A DNA stretch of 64,000 nucleotides from positions 506,935,942-506,999,941 of the forward strand of contig NC_081410.1 of NCBI RefSeq assembly GCF_030272615.1, in the 5' to 3' direction. The notes beneath the pieces were generated by a model, which searched no databases, was not told the DNA's origin, and saw only the letters and a list, made by a program, of their open reading frames with translations. The stretch is from Cryptomeria japonica (Eukaryota; Streptophyta; Pinopsida; Cupressales; Cupressaceae). Positions 1 through 10,450 of the stretch are shown in pieces; position 1 is the first letter of the stretch; every line of letters begins with the position of its first letter. The translations under genes and the position numbers were made by a program.

Positions 1-595
1 GACAAGCGGAATGAAATTCTCGGACATGATCGCGGGGATCCCCCTTTCCTCTATATTTTTCAAATTTGGGTGTTTCAAATCCTCGTGGAAAGGGTGGCAT
101 ATAAAGATTCCTATCAAAAGGATAGGGACAGATGTCATTGAGTGAGAATTGATTGGTCTTGACACCACTATGAAGTTGTTGGGCAAGATTCTCGACTTGT
201 TGCTGAAACATCTCCATTTCAGTTGGAGGAGGAGGTGGTGGGTTACCTCGGGGAATATTATATCTGATGGGATCTCTACCTCTTTCCTCTTCATGGCGGC
301 TTTGTCTTTCTGATGCTTGTCTTAATTGGGCAAGATCAAAGTCAGAGGGGAGTTTTGCTCCTTCTTGAGCGAGTCTTAAGAAGTGAGCATCCGCATTGCT
401 CCTGAGTATTTCGTCAAAAAGTCTATTAAAGAGAGGGTTATGTTGAGCCCTTTCTATTGTTGCAGGAGTGGGAGTACTTGGGTTTTCGTCATCTGCATTT
501 CCTCCAAGTGCTTCTTGAAATTCATTGAGATTTTCCTCTTCTTCTTCTTCCCTTTCTATTTCTCGTTGCCTGGACTGTGATCGGGTTTGGGCCAT
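1..595 (-). CDS. gag N-terminus of a Tat-type gypsy element, cut by window edge
   Basis: Read on the minus strand from an ATG at 595 the frame stays open to base 1 (about 198 codons), so it has no stop inside the window. It begins MAQTRSQSRQREIERE, passes a proline stretch (about residues 118-123) and reaches CPYPFDR, FEKYRGKGDPRDHVREF near residues 157-198. The last block matches the gag of the large element at 33441-33600 (CPYPFDRS, FDKYDGKSDPRDHVREF), which shows it is retrotransposon capsid. Gag packages the element RNA in cytoplasmic particles. It lies 450 nt downstream of the leader ORF and in line with PBS and LTR further right. The capsid core, zinc knuckle and pol lie outside the window. 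Confidence 0.85.
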   Translation of the reverse strand, partial: MAQTRSQSRQREIEREEEEEENLNEFQEALGGNADDENPSTPTPATIERAQHNPLFNRLFDEILRSNADAHFLRLAQEGAKLPSDFDLAQLRQASERQSRHEEERGRDPIRYNIPRGNPPPPPPTEMEMFQQQVENLAQQLHSGVKTNQFSLNDICPYPFDRNLYMPPFPRGFETPKFEKYRGKGDPRDHVREFHSAC

Positions 596-1045
596 TCTGT
601 TTATAAGGTTTTTGTTGAAGTTGTGTGAAAATGATGATGAGTTTTTGTTGAAATGAGAGATTGATGGTTGGTGAATTGTGTTGCACGTGGATCTCTTAAC
701 ACTTTTAGGGTAGATGTAACCGAAATTCCTTCTTTGAATTGCTTGCTTGTTTGATAAGATTTGATGTGATAAGGTGTAGAGAAATATGAGATGTGTTACA
801 GATTGAACTACCTAGTAATGAGAGGATTCACTCATGAACTAGTTTTAACCTACGTAGATGTGTCTCTTAGGATGAGCTTATCCTAGATGTAGAAACAATC
901 TAAAAAGTGATGTGAAGTGTTTGATTTCAAGCAATATCTAAAAGAGAACTTGGAACAATAACCTCTTAATGTTTTGAGAGTTGGGACGGATTGATGATGA
1001 AGTGATGATGTATGAGTGAGATGATGGATGAAAATGTTTTCAACT

Positions 1046-1594
1046 TCAATAAAAACTTTGCGTCACAAATGGGACAAACTCTACCTCTTCCCTTTCAGGT
1101 GTTGGAGGTATTTCTCGAGCTGTGTTGTAGGTGATGCAGACATTTGGGAAGAAGTTGGGATTAATCTTTCCTCCTTGATTTTTGTGATAACTCAGAGCTC
1201 TATATTGCATAAAAGCTCTGCGGTTCAATGAGTCTGAATCAAATTCGTTTGTTTTACCTTGAAGGTATAGACGCATGCGATGTAGAAAGACTCTATGGGA
1301 GACAAAGATTTTTCGATTGATATAGAAGAATTTCCTCCTTTTGATCAAAGCCTTTGAGCTTAATGGTCTTCTTTTCAAGTTGATATTCTGATGACACTTC
1401 TTCTTTCGCAAGATGTGAAGAATGGTCATAAAATTTGTCTCTTTGTTGTTTGTACCTTGTTTTTGATGTTTTTGGTTGTTTTGACAGATGTTTGGTTGGA
1501 TGAATACTTTGTTTTTGGGAAGTGATTTTCTGATTTTTCTTTGACAAGAAAACAAAGCAAGCACACAAACACAAGAATGTTGCCCCAAAGGCAC
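1046..1594 (-). CDS. Tat leader ORF (upstream of gag), unknown function
   Basis: A 182-codon ORF between PBS and gag, in the sense orientation of the element. Its C-terminal 100 or so residues align well with the leader ORF at 42620-43192 of a different element: both have KFxYINRxxFxSHxVFLH, NEFD, GGKINPxFxPxxCITYNT, then PPTP and a terminal FVPF(V/I)T(Q/E)SFY. The protein is basic with no recognised domain, signal peptide or membrane segment. Extra ORFs upstream of gag are known in Ogre/Tat elements, so this is probably the same kind of protein; its role is unknown. The N-terminal half is poorly conserved and the true start is uncertain. Confidence 0.6.
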   Translation of the reverse strand: MPLGQHSCVCVLALFSCQRKIRKSLPKNKVFIQPNICQNNQKHQKQGTNNKETNFMTILHILRKKKCHQNINLKRRPLSSKALIKRRKFFYINRKIFVSHRVFLHRMRLYLQGKTNEFDSDSLNRRAFMQYRALSYHKNQGGKINPNFFPNVCITYNTAREIPPTPEREEVEFVPFVTQSFY

Positions 1595-2471
1595 AAATGA
1601 GTATGGGTCTAGATCAACCCAATCCTTGGACTTTTATATAACCCTTCCTTTAGATGTATTTTAAGGTGTATTTCCAAAGCCTGAAGTCGGCTCAATTTGC
1701 ACTTGGTCTTTAAAACGAACACACTTCAAACACTTTTTATCCCTAAGGTCAAATGGCTAGTTGTGATAAATTTAGCCCACATCTTGATATTTCTTCGACT
1801 TTGGTACTGCATACCTTATGAATCCTACCGTGGCAGGTAAGGATGTGATATACTAAGTCTTGCATGAACATAACAAATAGATGATCCCTATGATGGGGGA
1901 GTCACCACTTTTATCAAGCCACAAGTGACTTTTCAAAAAGCTATGTTTCTACTCAAGGAAATATGTATGGTGAGTATCTTGGGAGCAAAACCATCTATGC
2001 TCTTGCACTAAATTATATCGCAAATATCCTCAATCAATAGAACGGGTGGGCTATTACTTAAAGGTGTTTAGTCATGTTCAATATTTTTGGACATAAGTTC
2101 ATTCTGTAGTGACTCACTTAAGAGCCTTGTAACTGGTGGTGGGGCCCATTTGTCCTTTCGGCCAGTTACACTGTAGGAACAGCTATACCCAAGGCTACAA
2201 CTTTCGCTCTCACCTGATTTCTATAGTAGCTCGAAGGATTTACTGCTTGAGGTCGTTCCCAAGAGTGATGTGTCTCTTGGAAGGCCTCTGTTAAAAAGAT
2301 AAAATTTTGAGTGTTACTAACACTTTTCTCTTGCACCTAGGACCACGAAAGCCAAGGGAGAGGATAGTGTGTGTTAGAAGTAGGACCACTCAACCAACTC
2401 TTTGCACAAGTGTGCCAAGCACGAAAAACACTTGTTTTTTTTAATCTGTCATTGCAATGTGATCTAACTAT

Positions 2472-2491
2472 TTGGAGATGTTGCTCCAACA
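2472..2491 (-). promoter_or_regulatory. Conserved leader hairpin
   Basis: Plus strand TTGGAGATGTTGCTCCAACA; it forms stem TTGGAG/CTCCAA, or alternatively on the sense strand TGTTG/CAACA. The identical 20 nt occur in the large element at 44900-44919 at a similar distance from the PBS. Conservation in otherwise diverged leaders suggests an RNA signal such as packaging or dimerisation; this is inference. Confidence 0.5.
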
Positions 2492-3095
2492 GTCATGGTG
2501 TTCTTTTTAACTTCAAAGGCAAAATATTTTGTAAACTAGGAACTTTGAAATCCTAGTCAACTGAATTGAAAACACGTCTTGCTTGAAGTAAAATTGTTTT
2601 TGAGCTTGAAGGAAAAATGGCTTGTTCTTTTTAGATCGCCCAAAACAAAGTGTTGATTGTAAATTTCTTTTAAGTTGATGCAAGAAAATAAATTTTGTTT
2701 TGTTGATTTTAAGCACCAAAACGAAGTTTGTTTCCTAACTTGCAAGAAATAAAGTTGTTTTGTATAAGTTTGTGGTTTTTTTTACCTTGGAACAATGAAA
2801 TTTTTTTTAAGAGCCCCAAACAAATGTGTGATTCTTTTTTTAAAAGCCCAAATTTGAAATGTGAAGTTAATTTTAAACCAAAATAAAAAGTGAATTCATT
2901 TTTAAAACCAACTTCAAAAACAAGTTAGTAAAAAATATAAATCTACTTTTTAATCTAATTTAAATCTGCACAAAAGAGAAAAATAGTTAGTAAAATCCAC
3001 CTATTTGGTGGGCTTCTACAAGCCTAATTTTTTTTTTTTTGGTTTTTTTTTTTTTTTTGGTTACAAGGTGATTTGTACAACGTTCTGTTACAATA

Positions 3096-3238
3096 GCGCT
3101 AGTCTGCGTTTGAACAGAGGCGCTATTTAACACAAATGCACTAAAAGGAAGGGAAAGACAGAGAAGGTAAAAGCACTGAAACAGGGTGAATAGCACCAAA
3201 ATAATGTCAAACGCACCAAAACAGTGTCAAAAGCGCAA
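3096..3238 (-). repeat. Weak array of GCGCTA/GCAC-like motifs
   Basis: About seven degenerate copies (GCGCTA at 3096 and 3120, GCACTA at 3138, GCACTG at 3173, GCACCA at 3193 and 3213, GCGCAA at 3233) with roughly 20-bp spacing in the later part. It lies just inside the PBS, the same relative place as the stronger array at 45185-45604. Confidence 0.4.
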
Positions 3239-3307
3239 CCTGTGTGACATTTTCAACATTCAAACATGTTAAAAAAAAAAAAAGTTGATCTTTTTGGTGT
3301 TTAGATT

Positions 3308-3323
3308 CACGTCGGGTTCACCA
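3308..3323 (-). other. Primer binding site of left Tat element
   Basis: On the minus strand TGGTGAACCCGACGTG, two bases inside the LTR end at 3326. The same 16 nt lie inside the LTR of the nested element (40551-40566), and a near copy inside the LTR at 62116. The tRNA species was not assigned. Confidence 0.8.
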
Positions 3324-3325
3324 AA

Positions 3326-5426
3326 TGATGCTCTGCAAAAAGGATTAGAAAATCTGTTTGATGGCAACACACACAAGAGCACAAGAAACAAACGTTAGTG
3401 TTAGCAACAAAAGATTATCCTAAACAGGCATATCAAGAGAGATATTAAGCATGAAATAGAAAGCATACAAACATAGAATAGATAAACTATACTCCGCCAA
3501 ATGCTAATCAAGATGCTCATAGTTGCTCCTCCCTTGTTCCTCTCCTCTCCAAGTCCCAAATGAGTGTAGCTCTCAGCTTTTAGCACTAGCCATGGATGCC
3601 ATATGGATATTCAAGATAGTTGAATATGATAAGCAAATGCTATGCAAGTGTAGATAGTGATGCTATGAAAAAACTCTATGCTAATACCAGTATAACAACA
3701 ATACTCTAATGCTTCCTCCTTTTTGCTTGAGGAGAAGGGTTCTATTTATAGAAGAAATGTGGAAATGAAGGGTTAAGATTGAGCAATCTTAACAAGGGTT
3801 AGGATTGAAAGATATTCAATCCATGTGAGACTTTCAATCCAATCCCATGTTGACAAGTGTCACCATGAGGAGGCTTGAGAGGAGAGATAAGGAGCATTAA
3901 ATGCTTGAGGGGACATGATGGTTACTTTAGTCAAAGAAATAAATGCTTTGAAGAGACACATGGGTTACATGAGGGTTAAGTTAGGGGTCAAAGTCCTTAA
4001 CCATGGGTGCAAGTGGAATTAACCATTAATGGTCATGTAAGAGCCATAAGTGGTTTGGAAGACTTTAGAGGTTAATTTGTTGAACACACAAAGCATTAAT
4101 TGCTTTTCAAAGACTTTGGAGTCTTTGAGAAGTGACTCCAATTTGCTTAGGAATGTGACAATATTTAGGGGATGGATTAGGTTAATTAGGAAAGGTTTAG
4201 AAGAATCTAGAAGGGGTTTAGGCATGCAAGTGGAATTAACCATTAATGGTCATGTAAGAGCCATAAGTGGTTTGGAAGACTTTAGAGGTTAATTTGTTGA
4301 ACACACAAAGCATTAATTGCTTTTCAAAGACTTTGGAGTCTTTGAGAAGTGACTCCAATTTGCTTAGGAATGTGACAATATTTAGGGGATGGATTAGGTT
4401 AATTAGGAAAGGTTTAGAAGAATCTAGAAGGGGTTTAGGCATGCAAGTGGAATTAACCATTAACGATCATGTAAGAGCCATAAGTGGTTTGGAAGACTTT
4501 AGAGGTTAATTTGTTGAACACACAAAGCATTAATTGCTTTTCAAAGACTTTGGAGTCTTTGAGAAGTGACTCCAATTTGCTTAGGAATGTGACAATATTT
4601 AGGGGATGGATTAGGTTAATTAGGAAAGGTTTAGAAGAATCTAGAAGGGGTTTAAGCATGCAAGTGGATTTTGTAGGAAAATGCAAGTGGGAGGAATTTT
4701 GGTATTTTCAATTAAAATAAAATCATTTATTTCAATTAAATGGTGTAATTTGCATTTGGATAAATATTCAAATAAATATTATTTTATTTAAATGAGAAAA
4801 AGGAAGATAAACCATTAAAGGCTTGAAGACTTTAAGGAAAACCATTAAAGTCTTAAGAAGACTATAGAAGGAAGCCATCAAGTTTGAAGACTTTAAAGCC
4901 ATCAAGTTTGAAGACTTTAAGGGAAACCATTAAAGGTTTCAAGTGGGTGAGGATAAATAGGATTTTAAATAAATAATTTATTTAAAATAGTTGTGCAACT
5001 TGCTTTTGTAGGAAAATACAAGTGGGTGGAGGATAAAGGTGATTTAAATAAATTATTTATTTAAAATAATTGTGCAACTTGCATTTGTAGGAAAATACAA
5101 GTGGGTGGAGGATAAAGGTGATTTAAATAAATGTTAATTTATTTAAATGTGAGAGGTGGGATTTTGGGGGATTTAAATAAATATTAATTTATTTAAATGT
5201 GAGAATATTTAATTAAATAAATATGATTTATTTATTTAATTAATGGTCTGAATTTGGTTAAGTGAATTAAATCAAATAAATTGAATAATTTATTTAATTA
5301 ATAGGAGAAGAGGGTTAAGATGAATTAATTAAATATATTAATTTAATTAATTATTAATTGATGGTTAAATAATCAAATAAATATTAAATATTCATTTAAT
5401 TAAGTGGACAGATTTATGTGACTACA
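3326..5426 (-). repeat. 5' LTR of left Tat element (about 2.1 kb)
   Basis: In element sense it runs from TGTAGTCACATAAATC at 5426 to ...GCATCA at 3326, then the PBS. A TATA box (CTATAAATAGAA) is at 3741-3750. The 5' third (4700-5426) is extremely AT-rich with TTTAATTAAAT-like palindromes and short 70-80 bp repeats around GTGGGTGGAGGATAAAGG (4945-5125). It shares blocks with LTRs 20363-21836 and 45693-47166 (GAAGTGACTCC, GGTTAATTAGRA, TCTAGAAGGG), so the families are related. The partner LTR lies beyond the left edge. The 5 bp outside the LTR are CATAC. Confidence 0.8.
4009..4659. repeat. Three tandem 217-bp repeats inside the LTR
   Basis: Units start at 4009, 4226 and 4443, exactly 217 bp apart, and are nearly identical; a fourth start at 4660 breaks off after about 15 bp. 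The repeated 74-80 codon ORFs on both strands here are by-products of the repeat, not genes. Only one diverged counterpart unit exists in the related LTR at 20363-21836, so this is a private, recent expansion. Confidence 0.95.
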
Positions 5427-6823
5427 CATACAATAGATGGTGTCACAGTTGTCACACCCTCTTCTCGATGTGATGTAGAGGGTCCCTCATGACCTAAAGC
5501 CTAGAGAAATAAGCATTCAATGGATCAACACAAAAATTTATAAAGTATATGATGATAACATATTAACTTAAAAAGATAGTACAATGTTTGGATAGAAATT
5601 GATACTGTACCCCAAAAGGTGTGCCAAGTTGTGGAGGAGTAGATGCAATATTGACTTGAACATTTAGTGTAGTCCTTATCTACATAAAACAAATTTATTT
5701 AATGAAGCATTAGATTGAATAAAAATAAAGACATGCACTTAATTTATGCCTATATTTAATGAAGTATTAGATTGACATCTACATGTATATATATCTATAC
5801 CTACTCAAGATGATCATCAGAGCAAAGAAAATCCATATATGATGTCATCATAGTATCATCTGTTGCATCATGCTTAGCTGCAACTCAATTGGATCCTAGA
5901 TCAACAGTAGGACCTACACACATCTGATGACAGCTCATACACATATGTGGCATAGATCAAGGAATGGATGCCATGCGTGCAACTTGCTCACTCAGGTTAC
6001 CTATGAGGGAAGTCAAAGCATCTAATGTTGGAATGAATGATGTATTCTACACACCTGTAGGAATCAATGGAGCAGCAAGTGGAACCATGTGTGGATCTAG
6101 TAGGGGATTATTACTCTGCGCCCCTAATCTATATTGTGGCATTCCACAACCAACACCCTGGAATGAATTAATATCAAAATGATTTGGTTTTTGGTGCATT
6201 ACAAACTCACAGTATAATTTCTTCAAAAAATATAAAGGGACCTCATAATTAAGATGTGGTGGATAATCAAAAACCATCCACCGTCTATCCCATAAGTGTC
6301 TAGCCATTTCTAGATGATCACCTCACCTAATTGAAATTCTTTTCTCAGTAGGTTGCATTGGTTCTCTTGTTTTTGGGTTAGTAAAATATGGACATAAATG
6401 AGGTTTGGTTATTCTAAGATCGGTTATTTGCATATAAGTTAATCCACCAGTATAAAAATCACGCAACTCTTGTCGTTGTCTATGAAATTGATCTAGTTGA
6501 GAATCAACTAATCTAATTGGCTCGACAACAGTTTGCATTGATTTGGCAAACTCTAGAAGATGGAAGGGGGTGATTGGCTCATTTTGGATTGAAGTGATAT
6601 TTTGTTCAATAACTAGTAGGTTTTCATTAATTTCTTTTCTTAAATGGATTTCATCTACTCTAGGCAGTGGACATGGAGGTGGAGGAGGAGGAGGAGGTGG
6701 TGGTGGTGGTGGTGGAGGTGGAGGTGGAGGTGGAGGTTGAGGAGGAGGGGGTTCCAGTGGGGGATTCTCACCTAATATTTCATCTATGTCAAAAACATCC
6801 ATCATAACAAATAGCTCCTGCAT
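5427..6823 (-). pseudogene. Decayed gene of an unrecognised proline-rich family (copy 1)
   Basis: The longest piece (6323-6823, 166 codons) starts with an acidic stretch, then about 27 mostly consecutive prolines coded by a GGT/GGA-rich tract (6678-6755), a helical segment, and YTGGLTYMQI...KPHLCPYFTNPKTREPMQPTEKR. It continues in another frame at 6047-6307 (WDRRWMVFDYPPHLNYEVPLYF, KLYCEFVMHQKPNHFD, FQGVGCGMPQYR), then a Cys-rich remnant (PHMCMSCHQMC) near 5940. Each block has a matching block in the same order at 57770-58750 on the plus strand. Frames are broken by stops and by introns or frameshifts. I do not recognise the family; it could be an unusual transposon protein or a multi-exon plant gene. 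Its 3' end is cut by the LTR at 5426. Confidence 0.55.
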
Positions 6824-7285
6824 ATATAAAGATATACATGAATTATGTACAACTCTATGTGAAAGAAGAATCTATTTTAGTTTTAAAAAAACATTTATAA
6901 ATAGTAACATTTCTATGTTATTGAATGAGATACACATGAAATATAATATATAATTTTGAACTTAAAAAAAATATACATGTACATACTATTTAATCTTTAA
7001 ATATAAAATTTGCGCACAAAACTTAATACAAACTTTCATTGAAACTTCATAAATCTATTATATATTCAATTTAATGCATTCATTTCTTGTAAAATGCATC
7101 AACTATTAAAATCAATATAAAATATTCCATGCATGAACTTGTAAAAAAAGTAAAATAAGATCAACATATATAAAGTAATTTATATAATAAATAATTAGTC
7201 ACAATTTTGGTAAACATGTTGAATTAGTACTTTGTGTTGGAATAGTACTAATATATTAGATGGTAACCTCTCTAAGTGGTAATTT
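6824..7285. other. AT-rich spacer, nothing recognised
   Basis: No ORF or repeat beyond simple A/T richness. Confidence 0.5.
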
Positions 7286-8195
7286 ACTAAGTAAACATGT
7301 TGAATTAGCACTTCAGTGTTGAAGATGAATTAGATGATGAAGTTGGTAATTCGAGAAAATCCTATCATGTCATGGCTTAATAGGTCCTATTATGGACCTA
7401 TTATGTCATGATGCTATTATGCAATGTCATGGCATAATAAGACTTATTATGCCGTCATGGCATAATATTATGCCATGAAATGATATAATAGGTCCTACTA
7501 TGCCATGACATCCCATAATAGATCCATAATTGGTCCTATCATACTAAGTAAACATGTTGAATTTGTACTTTAGTGTTGGAGATGAATTAGATGATGAAGT
7601 TGGCAATTTGAGAAAATGATGTCATGTCATGGCTTAATAGGTCCTATTATGCCATGACATGGCATAATAGGTCCATAATTAGTCCTATCATACTAAGTAA
7701 ACATGTTGAATTTGTACTTCAGTGTTGGGGATGAATTAGATGATGAAGTTGGCAATTTTAGAAAATCATGTCATGCCATGGCTTAATAGGTCCTATTATG
7801 GACCTATTATGCCATAGGTGGACTATTATTCAATGTCATGACATTTTTAGGACTTATTATGTCGTCATGGCATAATAGGTCCTATTATGCCATGACATGA
7901 TATAATAGGTCCTATTATGCCATGACAAGGCATAATAGGTCCATAATTGGTCCTATCATACTAAGTAAACATGTTGAATTAGTACTTCAGTGTTGGAGAT
8001 GAATTAGACGATGAAGTCGGCAATTTGAGAAAATCATGTCATGTCATGGCTTAATAAGTCCTATTATGGACCTATTATGCCATGATGATGTAATAGGTGG
8101 ACTATTATGCAATGTCATGGCATAATGAGACTTATTATGCCGTCATGGCATAATAGGTCCTATTATGCCATGACATGATATAATAGGTCCTATTA
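7286..8195. repeat. Tandem array rich in CCTATTATGCCATG palindromes
   Basis: Four irregular units begin with (A)CTAAGTAAACATGTTGAATT near 7285, 7543, 7691 and 7960 (spacing roughly 150-270 bp). Each continues with a block containing GATGAATTAGA(T/C)GATGAAGT, then a variable number of TATTATGCCATGACAT-type inverted repeats. A perfect 29-bp palindrome (14-bp arms around one A) is at 7643-7671. No coding potential. The array stops at the Sirevirus-like LTR at 8196, which probably cut it. Confidence 0.85.
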
Positions 8196-9108
8196 TGTGT
8201 TAGATAATTGATTAATCCCATAGACACTGAGAGGGGGGGGTGGTGAATCGGTGTCTAACCGGTAAATAAAATATTTAAACTTATTTTCAATTATGTAACT
8301 GAGATTAATATGTTGGTATGCAAACAATAATGTAGTAAAGAGAAACGAAGGAATCAACATCAATGCAAACCATAACACAAATATTTTGGCAAGAAAACCC
8401 GATAAGTGAAAAACCTCGGTGGGATTTGTGACCCACAATATTTACTCACTGGCCATATGAATAAATATTACTTAGTACAAAAGGGGCCTGCACATGCAGG
8501 AAGGACAACTTCCTAGAGCTCACTGCTCAACAACAAAAGTGGAGTCTCATTGACTACAACATCACACTGATGTAAACATAAAAATGAACTCTTACAACTT
8601 GCATCAAAATGCTGGATGAGTTCATTGTTATGCTCTATCTGATAGTGGTTCTGCCTCTACCAAAAACCCTAGTCGGTATGTTGTCAAACGATTCTACTTA
8701 TATAGAATAGTCTTCGCTCTGCTCTGCTTCTTATTCGCTTTAAAATAAATACATCAAAATGCATATACAATTATTTGCTATCATATCCTATCTTATCTAA
8801 TGTTACCACTTACTTCTTTTCAAATAACCTACAAGAACTCACAAATATATGAGTCTTTACAATACAACATGTCGGCCATACAATTATAATTTACATTACA
8901 ATTTATTTTGCATAAACAGTACTTATCATCAAGTCGTCCAGGAATGCCCGTATAATCTTTTGTCGGTGTAAACTGGATGCCGGTGTGAATAAGCCTTGTT
9001 CTAACTGTCGATGTCGGTAGGTTAATTCTATGGCCAGTTGAACCTATGGAATGTTGTTGCCATCAATGACAAAATCTACCTTTCTCATCTGAGTGTATAA
9101 TGCAAACA
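8196..9108 (-). repeat. 3' LTR of Sirevirus-like element (913 bp)
   Basis: In sense direction TGTTTGCATTATACAC ... ATCTAACACA. The end carries a run of eight or more C in sense (GGTGAATCGGTGTCTA on plus), a landmark also seen in the LTR-like segment ending at 51298. Confidence 0.65.
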
Positions 9109-9120
9109 ATCTCCCCCTTT
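9109..9120 (-). other. Polypurine tract
   Basis: Sense AAAGGGGGAGAT directly before the LTR TGTT end; primes plus-strand DNA synthesis in LTR elements. Confidence 0.7.
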
Positions 9121-9366
9121 GGCATTGATGGCAACACTCATGAGAAAAAAAAACAACTATGAGTGCTCCCCCTAAGAAAATTACCTGTTCATCTTGTTCA
9201 CTTTTCTCCATGCCTTACTCAGTACATTTTTCTTACTATATACTCTCCCTTTGGCATCAATGACAAAGGAAGTAAAAAAAAAATCAAAAAATTAAAAAGT
9301 TTACTTAGAACCCTGAAGTTTGTTGTGTACAACTTGAAAAATATCCGCAAGAACTAAGTTCAGACC

Positions 9367-10443
9367 CTACATAAACTTTGTACTATCAGTAATTATTGTT
9401 TCTATTTGCCTGATCATTTTGGTAAGATAGTGCATTTGTTGTTCCGGTGATCTATCTCCTTGAATTGTAGCCTTTGATAGCGCATTTCGGTGAGTGATTC
9501 GATTGTCCAATCTTGGACCAAGCTTATTCTTCAACTCCCTGGTTTTCATTTTCAGTCTTGCCTTTTCTTTTTCAATATTTTCAATCTTCTCCTCATGTAT
9601 AGCCATCTCCTGTTCTATGACTGATCTTAGTTCTGAAGAACCAATTATGTTATCTGAAATATCATCAATTTCCTTTGGAGTTTTTTTGATCTGATCATCA
9701 ATATCATCTCTTAGTTGATGTGGTTTACAAGCTTCCCAGTATAATTCCTTATACTCCAAAATGGTATAATTCAATGTCGGTAGAAGTGTATCAATCTGTT
9801 GAGTACATTCCTTTATTGTTTTTCCAAAGAATACTTCCTTTTCTTTATCAATTTTTTCTTGAATAGTCTCCTCATTTATTCTGTCTAATGACTGAATGTT
9901 AGCAGAAATGAATTTGGACAATGTATCCAATTTACCTATCGAGCCAACAATATGATCTACCTTGCACTCCAGTGCAATCATTTGCCAAACCGGTAGAGAA
10001 TCATCAATAGTCTTAAATGCTAAGGCATTACACTCTGTTATTTTCTTTATAGAATCCAATAATACTTCTGTGATAGTTGTTGTTTTGAAATTCAAAATTG
10101 AAGTACTGGGAGAGGTGCTAGGTTCTGCATTATCATTCTTCTCTTCTCCTGATTTCTTTGACCCTTCCTCTATTTTTTGTTCAGCTACCTTAATCACTTC
10201 GTCTTCCTTATTCTCATTCTTATCCTTTTCCAGTTGAGATGTTGTTTGTTCTTGTGTTTTATCTGTTGGTATCTCAATATCCTGCTGAGTATCAGTTGCC
10301 TTGACAGATGAGTCAGAGATCTCAATATTTATAGATTTGGATGTATTCTCCTCAAAACTTTCTTTATCAATTTCTAATCCATGAAATTTAAAATGTATCT
10401 CTCCTATTTTTTTGACTTCCCATAACCCACTAGAGTAGCCCAA
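9367..10443 (-). CDS. Env-like/extra ORF of Sirevirus-like element, coiled coil
   Basis: An uninterrupted 358-codon ORF located about 250 bp before the polypurine tract, where Sireviruses carry their env-like ORF. The first 120 residues are acidic and Lys/Glu/Ser/Thr rich. From about residue 150 to the C-terminus it is helical with heptad-like stretches (ENIEKEKARLKMKTRELKNKLG). There is no signal peptide or obvious membrane segment, so a true envelope role is not supported. The ATG at 10443 follows an in-frame lead that is not clearly coding; the protein may be truncated at its N-terminus by loss of the rest of the element. Confidence 0.6.
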   Translation of the reverse strand: MGYSSGLWEVKKIGEIHFKFHGLEIDKESFEENTSKSINIEISDSSVKATDTQQDIEIPTDKTQEQTTSQLEKDKNENKEDEVIKVAEQKIEEGSKKSGEEKNDNAEPSTSPSTSILNFKTTTITEVLLDSIKKITECNALAFKTIDDSLPVWQMIALECKVDHIVGSIGKLDTLSKFISANIQSLDRINEETIQEKIDKEKEVFFGKTIKECTQQIDTLLPTLNYTILEYKELYWEACKPHQLRDDIDDQIKKTPKEIDDISDNIIGSSELRSVIEQEMAIHEEKIENIEKEKARLKMKTRELKNKLGPRLDNRITHRNALSKATIQGDRSPEQQMHYLTKMIRQIETIITDSTKFM

Positions 10444-10450
10444 AAGGTCA

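Larger units (their letters stand above)
1595..3307 (-). other. Untranslated leader of the left Tat element
   Basis: Region between PBS and leader ORF. No convincing coding sequence. It shares short blocks with the leader of the large element at 43200-45668, for example ATGGTGAGTATCTTGGGAGC near 1969 (compare 44374) and the hairpin at 2472-2491. It contains homopolymer tracts (T and A runs at 2780-3060). The small ORFs here are not supported. Confidence 0.6.
8196..10450 (-). mobile_element. 3' fragment of a Sirevirus-like copia element
   Basis: On the minus strand: a coiled-coil ORF, then a polypurine tract (AAAGGGGGAGAT, 9109-9120), then an LTR. The AAAGGGGGAGATTGTT junction and the extra ORF between pol and 3' LTR are typical of plant Sireviruses. 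No pol or 5' LTR follows on the right, so the element is truncated near 10450. Confidence 0.65.

Noticed and set aside
4019-4720. Repeated 74-80 codon ORFs on both strands
   Set aside because: They exist only because a 217-bp LTR segment is repeated three times; both strands are open by chance.
6543-6740. ORF ending in polyglycine on the plus strand
   Set aside because: Antisense shadow of the polyproline-coding tract at 6678-6755.
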